DNA of 55,522 nt from Oscillospiraceae bacterium (GTDB lineage Bacteria > Bacillota > Clostridia > Oscillospirales > Oscillospiraceae), in NCBI GenBank assembly GCA_009787625.1, contig WQSX01000013.1, positions 1-55,522 on the forward strand, in the 5' to 3' direction. Shown here in pieces: positions 49,545-55,522 of this stretch. Position 1 is the first letter of the stretch, and each line of letters opens with the position of its first letter. Made by a program: the position numbers and the translations under genes. The notes beneath the pieces were generated by a model. That model was not told where the DNA came from. It saw only the letters and a program-made list of their open reading frames with translations, and made no database searches.

Positions 49545-50877
49545 ACTCAGCCTCCATGTCATCATCGTTATCATCACTTTCGGAATCTTCGCCGTTTCCT
49601 GACAGAAAATAAACTGTGTCGAGTTTTATGTCGGATGCGGCTTCTATGATTCTTTCGGGTGTCACTTCAAGAATTTTATCTGTGAGCTCTACGGGGTCAT
49701 AACTAAAGCCGCATACCGCACTGTCAAAATAAAGTGCTTCCAGTCCGCCGAGCCTGTCAAGTGCAGAGTTCATAGAGGTGACAAGGGATTCTCTTGCCGC
49801 AGTGAGCTCTGTATCACTAATTTTGCCCTGCTTCACGTCATCAAGTAGGCTCAATATCTCGCTTTGTGCCTCATCACACTTAGAGAAATCAACACCCGAT
49901 GTGACAATCATGATTCCCTTCATTTTATCTAACATAGAACTCACATAGTAACAAAGCGACAGACGTTCTCTCACATTTTGAAAAAGTTTAGATGAGATTT
50001 CCCCGCCGTAGATAGAGTTTAGCATCATGAGTGCGGGTAAATCAGGGTTTTTCATAGTGTTGCCGAGACGAAATCCCATGGTGAGCTTGCCTTGTGAGAC
50101 ATCAAGGCTCTCATCAATCCTGCGTGGTGCTACTGACTTGGGGGCAAAAACTATTTCTGTCTTAGGAGTATCGGCTCTTTTTTCATTCGGTAGGTCTTTT
50201 AGTGCCGAGCGGAAAGCGGACTCAACGCGGCTTGGGTCTGCCGCTCCGCAGTAGAGTAGTTCGACTTTGGCTGTTTTGAGCAGGTGGCTGTGGTGGGCGG
50301 TGAGAGACTCGCTTGTAATCATAGAGGCTTCTTGCTCAGCCCCAAGCCGTCCGACACCATATGCTTCATTTGCACACATCTCCTGAAGTAATCTGTCGAG
50401 AGCATATCCGCGTTTGTCATTTATTGTTGCGCGAATATCGTCAATTAGATTGGATTTTTCGCTTTGCACATATTCATCTATGAGCTTGCCGTTTTCTGTT
50501 GCGGGAGATAATAATATCTCACATGCAATTTTTGTCGCATCTTCGAGCAAATTGTCGCCACCTGATAAATAACGGTCGTCGACAAAATCCACATAAAAGC
50601 CCACACAGTGCATTTCGCCTTTCTTGCGCACGATGGGCTCTACGCGAACGCCGTATAAATTGTCAAGTAATGCTGAGAGTTTTTCCATATTGGGGTAGTT
50701 TACACTGCCCCGCCTGAGAACTCTGGGCAAAAGAGCACTTGCAGATGCAGTCTTTTTATCCAGTGCGGTGATAAAATTGATTGTTATAGAGCTTGACTTA
50801 AATCTGTCTGCCCTGACACATGTAAGTGAGACTCCGGGCGCAAGCTGAGTCTTATGCACAGTGTGTTTAGAATTCAT
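49534..50877 (-). CDS. M16 family peptidase-like protein (YmfF/AlbE-like, probably inactive subunit)
   Basis: 447 residues from ATG 50877; TTG 50883 with AAGGA 13 bases upstream is an alternative. M16 fold: PGVSLTCVRADRFKSSSITI, ASALLPRVLRRGSVNYPNME, KLSALLDNLYGVRVEPIVRK and the C-domain KLTMGFRLGNTMKNPDLPAL MMLNSIYGG with LYFDSAVCG. At the place of HxxEH the sequence reads RVLRRGS, so no zinc site exists. The acidic C-terminal tail (NGEDSESDDNDDDMEAEYDS) is unusual. It is the first gene of the pair, translationally coupled to the active subunit. Confidence 0.87.
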   Translation of the reverse strand: MNSKHTVHKTQLAPGVSLTCVRADRFKSSSITINFITALDKKTASASALLPRVLRRGSVNYPNMEKLSALLDNLYGVRVEPIVRKKGEMHCVGFYVDFVDDRYLSGGDNLLEDATKIACEILLSPATENGKLIDEYVQSEKSNLIDDIRATINDKRGYALDRLLQEMCANEAYGVGRLGAEQEASMITSESLTAHHSHLLKTAKVELLYCGAADPSRVESAFRSALKDLPNEKRADTPKTEIVFAPKSVAPRRIDESLDVSQGKLTMGFRLGNTMKNPDLPALMMLNSIYGGEISSKLFQNVRERLSLCYYVSSMLDKMKGIMIVTSGVDFSKCDEAQSEILSLLDDVKQGKISDTELTAARESLVTSMNSALDRLGGLEALYFDSAVCGFSYDPVELTDKILEVTPERIIEAASDIKLDTVYFLSGNGEDSESDDNDDDMEAEYDS

Positions 50878-50958
50878 CGTCAAAATTCAGATACCATCCT
50901 TCATTTTTCCTTTTTTGTTATTGTACCACTATTTATGCGAATTGGAAACAATAAATTT

Positions 50959-50987
50959 TTGACACCACTTCGTTTTTATTGTATTAT
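50959..50987 (+). promoter_or_regulatory. Sigma-A promoter for metK
   Basis: TTGACA (50959-50964), 17-base spacer, TATTAT (50982-50987). The leader to ATG 51069 is about 75 bases and shows no SAM riboswitch. Confidence 0.72.
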
Positions 50988-51068
50988 ATACAAACGTGCA
51001 ATAAAGCACATTTTAACTTTAAATTATACTAAATTTAATTATTCTTGTTCAAAAAAGGAGATTATCAA

Positions 51069-52229
51069 ATGTCAAACAGAATTTTTACTTCGGAATCAGT
51101 AACAGAGGGGCATCCTGACAAAGTCTGTGATGCTGTGTCGGATGCGGTGCTTGACTCTATCTTGGCTGGTGACAGTAAAGCTCGTGTCGCTTGTGAGACT
51201 ATATGCACCACGGGTCTGGTTCTTGTAATGGGCGAAATCACCACAAACTGTTATGTCGATATACCAAATGTCGTGCGTAAGACTATTGAAGAAATCGGTT
51301 ATGTCGAGCCTGAGCTCGGATTCGACTGTAAGGGCAGTGCGGTTATGACCACAATTGACGAGCAAAGCCCTGATATTGCAATGGGTGTCAATAATGCATT
51401 TGACAATACTGAGGATGCGGGTGCGGGCGACCAAGGTATGATGTTTGGTTTTGCATGTGACGAGACACCTGAGCTTATGCCTGCGCCGATATCATTTTCA
51501 CACGCCCTTACAAAAAAACTCGCCGATGTCAGAAAAAGTGGTGAGCTGAAATTTGTCAGACCGGACGGTAAGAGCCAAGTAACTGTTGAATATGACGAGA
51601 ATAAAAATGTCGTGAGTGTGCCCGCAATCGTAGTTTCAACTCAGCACGACCCTGATATCTCAATTGAGAAACTCAGAGAAGCTATAGTCGAAACTGTAAT
51701 CAAACCCGTGATTCCGGCGAACCTTATCACAAAAGATACAAAGTTCTTTGTGAATCCAACCGGACGCTTTGTAATTGGCGGTCCCGTTGGCGACTCAGGA
51801 CTGACCGGGCGTAAGATCATTGTTGACACATATGGTGGTTATGCAAGTCACGGCGGTGGTGCTTTCTCAGGGAAAGACCCGTCAAAAGTTGACCGCAGTG
51901 CGGCATATATGGCACGCTATGTGACGAAAAACGTTGTAGCCGCAGGTCTTGCTCGTGCTTGCCAGCTAGAGCTTGCTTACGCAATCGGCGTGGCGGAGCC
52001 TGTTTCTGTACATGTTGACACCAGAGGCACAGGTGTTATCTCAGACCAAAAAATTGCAGATATTTTAATTGAAAACTTTGATTTCCGCCCATCAAAGATT
52101 ATACAAAAGCTTGACCTTCTCAGACCAATCTACAAAGCAACAGCCTCATACGGTCACTTCGGGCGTGAAACCGAAGGCTTCACTTGGGAAAAACTAGACA
52201 TGGTAGATAAGCTTAAAAGTTACCTATAA
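51069..52229 (+). CDS. metK: S-adenosylmethionine synthetase
   Basis: Makes SAM from methionine and ATP. 386 residues from ATG 51069, with AAGGAG 8 bases upstream (an in-frame TTG at 51045 is unlikely). Seen: [41 protein letters not shown], the ATP-binding [73 protein letters not shown] and the C-terminal [16 protein letters not shown]. Normal length and fully conserved. Cytosolic, tetrameric in family knowledge. Confidence 0.97.
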   Translation: MSNRIFTSESVTEGHPDKVCDAVSDAVLDSILAGDSKARVACETICTTGLVLVMGEITTNCYVDIPNVVRKTIEEIGYVEPELGFDCKGSAVMTTIDEQSPDIAMGVNNAFDNTEDAGAGDQGMMFGFACDETPELMPAPISFSHALTKKLADVRKSGELKFVRPDGKSQVTVEYDENKNVVSVPAIVVSTQHDPDISIEKLREAIVETVIKPVIPANLITKDTKFFVNPTGRFVIGGPVGDSGLTGRKIIVDTYGGYASHGGGAFSGKDPSKVDRSAAYMARYVTKNVVAAGLARACQLELAYAIGVAEPVSVHVDTRGTGVISDQKIADILIENFDFRPSKIIQKLDLLRPIYKATASYGHFGRETEGFTWEKLDMVDKLKSYL

Positions 52230-52237
52230 GTTCCAAG

Positions 52238-52257
52238 GGGGCGATGGCAATCGCCCC
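52238..52257. other. Short GC hairpin between metK and rlmB
   Basis: GGGGCGAT (52238-52245) and ATCGCCCC (52250-52257) pair perfectly around GGCA. No T tract follows. GGGGCGA/TCGCCC also occurs inside hairpin copy 3 (GGGGCGACCGTCTCGCCC), a motif often scattered in clostridial intergenic DNA. Confidence 0.45.
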
Positions 52258-52276
52258 GTAAACTAATGTTAGGGGC

Positions 52277-53044
52277 GTGAATCACATCGAAGAACGCGAC
52301 GATATTCGAGACGACAAGATTGAGGGGCGAAACACCATTATTGAAGCTCTTCGTGCAGGAATCAACATAGACAAGGTGTTCATTGCAAAAGAAAACACCG
52401 ACAAAACTCTTATGCACATCGCCTCATCAGCTCGTGAAGCGGGGGCTGTGGTTGTTATGGTTGACAAGCGCAAGCTTGATTCCATGAGTGTCACCCACTC
52501 GCACCAAGGCGTTATTGCAATGGTGGCAACCGCTGAGTATGTTTCGATCGATGATATTTTGGCACTTGCTGAAAGCAGGGGAGAAAAACCTCTGATAGTC
52601 CTCTGTGACGGAATTTCAGACCCGCATAATCTCGGAGCGATAATCAGATCATGCGAAGCTGTCGGTGCCCACGGAGTTATTATCCCAAAACGCAGAAGCG
52701 CGGGGCTCAGTGCCATTGTGGCTAAAACTTCGGGCGGTGCTGTATTCCATATGCCTGTGGCGCGTGTGACAAACCTCAGCGCAACAATTAAAGAGCTCAA
52801 ATCGAAAGGGGTGTGGGTTGTGGGAGCCGCTGCCGATGCTGAAAAGTCAGTGTGGGAGGCAGATTTCACAGATGCGACTGCTTTTGTCATAGGTTCTGAG
52901 GGAACCGGAATATCACGGCTTGTCGGTGAACTCTGTGACTATCACGCAAAAATTCCAATGGACGGGAAACTATCATCACTAAATGCCTCTGTTTCCACAG
53001 CAGTATTCCTTTTTGAAGCAAAAAGACAACGCTTTGGTAGGTGA
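52277..53044 (+). CDS. rlmB: 23S rRNA (guanosine-2'-O-)-methyltransferase, RlmB/TrmH family
   Basis: 255 residues. N-terminal substrate-binding domain: KIEGRNTIIEALRAGINIDK VFIAKE (the classic IxGRNxVxEAL start). The SPOUT knot domain shows VLCDGISDPHNLGAIIRSCE AVGAHGVIIPKRRSAGLSAI, VIGSEGTGISRLVGELCDYH and IPMDGKLSSLNASVSTAVFL, the three SpoU motifs. The start is GTG 52277 with AGGGGC immediately before it, an uncomfortably close ribosome site; no better start is seen. It uses SAM, which is made by MetK encoded upstream. The target nucleotide is from family knowledge. Confidence 0.93.
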   Translation: MNHIEERDDIRDDKIEGRNTIIEALRAGINIDKVFIAKENTDKTLMHIASSAREAGAVVVMVDKRKLDSMSVTHSHQGVIAMVATAEYVSIDDILALAESRGEKPLIVLCDGISDPHNLGAIIRSCEAVGAHGVIIPKRRSAGLSAIVAKTSGGAVFHMPVARVTNLSATIKELKSKGVWVVGAAADAEKSVWEADFTDATAFVIGSEGTGISRLVGELCDYHAKIPMDGKLSSLNASVSTAVFLFEAKRQRFGR

Positions 53045-53047
53045 GTT

Positions 53048-55372
53048 ATGAGCAGTGAGAGAGACAACTTAGATAATTTTTCTTTGCAGTCTATTTTGGC
53101 GGAAGTCAAAGGCTCTGCGTTTATTAACAGTGAAAAGCGAACTCCGCCGGACGAACTTGAGGAGAAAGCAAACAGAATACTGCGAGAAGCGGCGGCAATT
53201 ATTTCGGGAGAATCAACCGAGACGGTTTCTGCGCCAAATGCAGAAAACTACGAAGAGGCGGCACGGGCGTATCAAAATGTTAAAAACGTGCAAAAGCCAC
53301 GCATGGTTGAGCCGGATTTTTCTGATACCGAAGAAATTCCGATGGTTAGCACTCCATCTGACGATAAACCTCAGAGGCAAAATGTAGATATTCCGCTCAC
53401 TTCTTTTAGCGAAACGTTTGAGGGGGCGTCCGCGGCGAGTGAAATAGACGACGACACAAGTCCGTTTGTCGTACCTCTGCAAGACTTTACGAAGTCTCAG
53501 CAAGATGAAGGGCAGACAAAGAAATTTGTGGGTCCGACACTGTTTGACCAGTTTAGTGCGGAAAATAGTTCAGATAGATTCATAAGCGAGATAAATATTG
53601 AGGATCGAAGTGAAATAGCGTTTGAAGAAGAGCAGTCCGGCACCTCACGATGGGGCGGGCTTTTCGGCAAGCGCAAACAGCGTGAGGAGTCCCCGGCTGC
53701 TTATTTTAACGAGGAAGAGCAGGAAGCGGAAGAACCGAGACTCAAAGATGCGGCGCATACTTTTGCGAAAAAGTGCAACTCGGTTTCGTTGAGGTGGATT
53801 CCTGCACTTGTTTTAACGTTGCTGATGATTTCCATAACGTATGTCTATGAAGCGGGACTTATCGTTCCTTTTGGGATAGAGCGGAATTTAGCCTTTGCGG
53901 TGGGAGCGTTAACTATTGGTCTGCTAATTGTTATGATGCTCTGCGCAGATGTGATAGTCAGAGGTTTTGACTTTCTTATAAAAGGCACACCAAACGCTGA
54001 GACGCTGGTTTTGTTTTCGTGCGTCTTTTCGGTAATATCTTCAATGTTCACAATGATTAGTGATACGGCTATGTTCCTTCCGTTCAGCGCAGTGTCGGCG
54101 CTTTCACTCATTTTTGCAACCTATGGTGAGAAAGTGAGCCTACGTGCACTGACAGACACACTTAAAACAGCAACCGGCTCATCAGAGCCATATGGTGTGC
54201 TTGCAGAGCACAACCCCAATTTAGATAAGTCAGTGCTTAAAAAGGCATATAACAGAACAGATGGATTTTATAATAACCTGATGCAGCCTGACATTACAGA
54301 GATGGTCTACCGTTTTGTTGCGCCGATTTTGCTCGTTGTAGCCCCGCTTTTGACGATACTTATAGTTTTAACCCAAGGCGGAGCAGAGAATGCACTTCAC
54401 ATAATGTCTGCACTGCTTGCGGCGGCGGCACCGTTTTCTGTTCTGCTCACGTTTTCCATACCATTTATAACAGTTGCGAAGTCAGTTCGCAGATCAGGTG
54501 CCGCACTTGCAGGGTGGGGTGGGGCTGATGATATTTGCTACACTGATGGCGTCTGCGTGACAGATGATGATTTGTTTCCGCGAGGAACTTTGCGTCTGAG
54601 CGGAGTTAAGGTGTATGACGGAGCTCCCGCAGATATGGCGATACGCTATACGGCAAGCCTTGTCATCGCATCAAGTTCAGGTCTTACAGATCTTTTCACG
54701 GAAATACTCAAACAGCAGGGCATGAACACCGATAGAGTTGATGATTTTGAGCACCACGAGAGTGGGATTGCGGCGCTTATTAAAGGGCAAAAGGTGGCGA
54801 CGGGCAGTGCGGCATATATGAACCTCATAGGTGTCAGAGTTCCCGATGACACAAGCATGACTAACGCTGTCTACACCGCAGTAAATAACAAGTTGGTCGC
54901 TATGTTTGCCGTTGAATATAAACCTCTTAAATCTGTCCAAGATGCGCTTATAGCAATGTTAAAATGGCGTATTGACCTTTTCTTTACAATGAGAGATTTT
55001 AATGTGACCCCTACGATGGTAGGTCAAAAATTTAAAGTACCGTTTGAGAGTTTTGTATTTATAACGGCAAAAGATTCATACAGCATATCCGACCCTTTTT
55101 CCGATAAGCAGGGGAGAATGGCATCCGTTTTGGTCAGAGAAGGGCTTGGTCCCTTTGCCGAAGCGATAACGGGTGGGAGACTCTTAAAATCAGCATCACT
55201 TTTTGCTACAATTTTATCGGTGGCTTCTGCCGTGTTAGGCATGATCATAATGTTTCTGCTCAGCCTAAACGGCTCGTTCCAAGCGGGCAGTCCGGGTAAT
55301 CTGACTATATTTATGCTATGTATGCTGGTGACGGTGCTGGTAGTCTGCGGGTATGTCAGGCTTAAAAAGTAG
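53048..55372 (+). CDS. Membrane protein resembling a degenerate P1-type ATPase
   Basis: 774 residues. Residues 1-~245 are acidic, low-complexity and probably cytoplasmic. From ~250 come helices WIPALVLTLLMISITYVYEA, FAVGALTIGLLIVMMLCADV, PNAETLVLFSCVFSVISSMF and MFLPFSAVSALSLIFATYGE, then PDITEMVYRFVAPILLVVAP and MSALLAAAAPFSVLLTFSIP. After it, AALAGWGGADDICYTDGVCV sits where P1-ATPases have the phosphorylation loop, but DKTGT is replaced by DGVCV (Asp500). HHESGIAALIKGQKVATGSA resembles the nucleotide-binding domain. TGES and GDGxND are not found, and the actuator region is only ~45 residues. So it looks like a pump-derived pseudoenzyme. It starts 3 bases after rlmB. Confidence 0.7.
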   Translation: MSSERDNLDNFSLQSILAEVKGSAFINSEKRTPPDELEEKANRILREAAAIISGESTETVSAPNAENYEEAARAYQNVKNVQKPRMVEPDFSDTEEIPMVSTPSDDKPQRQNVDIPLTSFSETFEGASAASEIDDDTSPFVVPLQDFTKSQQDEGQTKKFVGPTLFDQFSAENSSDRFISEINIEDRSEIAFEEEQSGTSRWGGLFGKRKQREESPAAYFNEEEQEAEEPRLKDAAHTFAKKCNSVSLRWIPALVLTLLMISITYVYEAGLIVPFGIERNLAFAVGALTIGLLIVMMLCADVIVRGFDFLIKGTPNAETLVLFSCVFSVISSMFTMISDTAMFLPFSAVSALSLIFATYGEKVSLRALTDTLKTATGSSEPYGVLAEHNPNLDKSVLKKAYNRTDGFYNNLMQPDITEMVYRFVAPILLVVAPLLTILIVLTQGGAENALHIMSALLAAAAPFSVLLTFSIPFITVAKSVRRSGAALAGWGGADDICYTDGVCVTDDDLFPRGTLRLSGVKVYDGAPADMAIRYTASLVIASSSGLTDLFTEILKQQGMNTDRVDDFEHHESGIAALIKGQKVATGSAAYMNLIGVRVPDDTSMTNAVYTAVNNKLVAMFAVEYKPLKSVQDALIAMLKWRIDLFFTMRDFNVTPTMVGQKFKVPFESFVFITAKDSYSISDPFSDKQGRMASVLVREGLGPFAEAITGGRLLKSASLFATILSVASAVLGMIIMFLLSLNGSFQAGSPGNLTIFMLCMLVTVLVVCGYVRLKK

Positions 55373-55399
55373 AAAGTAGAAATATCATAACAAAAGTTC

Positions 55400-55428
55400 T
55401 TGTAATTTTTCGACTCTTAATATATAAT
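55400..55428 (+). promoter_or_regulatory. Promoter for the EF-G-like gene
   Basis: TTGTAA (55400-55405), 17-base spacer, TATAAT (55423-55428), 44 bases before ATG 55473. Confidence 0.65.
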
Positions 55429-55472
55429 TCTTAGACCGATTGAACTGAAAACGAAAGGGTAGGGTCAAACAT

Positions 55473-55522
55473 ATGCCGAACACCACAGATAAAATCCGCA
55501 ATATCGCTATTGTCGGCCATGG
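55473..55522 (+). CDS. Start of a translation-factor GTPase, EF-G-like (3' truncated by window)
   Basis: Only 16 codons are visible: MPNTTDKIRNIAIVGHG. The KIRNIAIVGHG sequence is the beginning of the P loop of EF-G/TetM-type GTPases (GHGGSGKT would follow). AAAGGGTAGGG precedes the ATG. Whether it is the main EF-G or one of its paralogues cannot be said. Confidence 0.65.
   Translation, partial: MPNTTDKIRNIAIVGH

Noticed and set aside
50884-51068. Possible SAM riboswitch upstream of metK
   Set aside because: The transcript leader after the consensus promoter is only about 75 bases, A-T rich, and lacks SAM-I core motifs and a terminator.
1-55522. tRNA, rRNA, CRISPR arrays, transposases or prophage genes
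   Set aside because: I looked for cloverleaf-type sequences, regularly spaced repeats and recombinase motifs on both strands and saw none that I could support.

Overview
The window looks like chromosomal DNA of an anaerobic Clostridia-type Firmicute. The evidence is the gene content: indolepyruvate:ferredoxin oxidoreductase, selenocysteine machinery, formate-THF ligase with cyclohydrolase and methylene-THF dehydrogenase, corrinoid methyl transfer, group I ECF transporters, an [FeFe]-hydrogenase-domain sensor kinase, and strong AGGAGG-type ribosome sites with consensus sigma-A promoters. The one-carbon genes fit an acetogen or an amino-acid/sugar fermenter that uses the methyl branch of the Wood-Ljungdahl pathway. 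No rRNA, tRNA, CRISPR array, transposase or phage gene was seen. I cannot name the species.

Layout. 1-2.2 kb: end of a beta-propeller (tectonin/PLL-like) protein, a doubtful small ORF, a CDF metal exporter and a DUF2200 gene. 2.3-9.6 kb: iorAB, an ECF S component, a P2-type Ca2+ ATPase and two GNAT acetyltransferases. 9.6-15.6 kb: DUF554 protein and a selA-selB operon, interrupted by a chimeric RhuM/GrpB gene and followed by a HigBA-like toxin-antitoxin module that sits between two copies of the selB 3' end. 15.6-26.4 kb, all minus strand: hydrolase, ald, ComFB-like protein, corrinoid protein, methyl-THF:corrinoid methyltransferase, folD, fchA, a complete ECF transporter (T, fused A-A', S) and fhs. 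26.5-30.1 kb: a very large hydrogenase-like hybrid histidine kinase, divergent from fhs. 30.2-46.7 kb: a glycan/amino-sugar locus with two GH4 glycosidases, an ABC importer, a NagB-like protein, aldo/keto reductase, ROK regulator, BadF-type sugar kinase, SIS (AgaS-like) isomerase, AlbA_2 regulator and GatZ-like protein. 46.8-55.5 kb: housekeeping genes (small coiled-coil protein, lgt, an M16 peptidase pair, metK, rlmB), a degenerate P-type-ATPase-like membrane protein and the start of an EF-G-like GTPase.

How parts work together. fhs, fchA and folD convert formate to methylene-THF. FolD has lost the lysine needed for cyclohydrolase chemistry, and a separate FchA is encoded beside it. The methyltransferase and corrinoid protein use methyl-THF. 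The embedded ECF transporter probably imports a cofactor or precursor for this pathway. In the sugar locus, four promoters share a -35/-10 arrangement with ACTTAGTTA-like operator sequence just downstream, which points to a regulon of the ROK protein encoded there.

The most unusual features are: (1) a family of five intergenic hairpin elements with a conserved 29-base core in three copies and arms whose sequences differ between copies but stay self-complementary; (2) the [FeFe]-hydrogenase-domain hybrid kinase; (3) the pseudo-P-type ATPase; (4) the chimeric gene inside selAB; and (5) the toxin-antitoxin insertion at selB. All calls come from reading the sequence; no database search was run.
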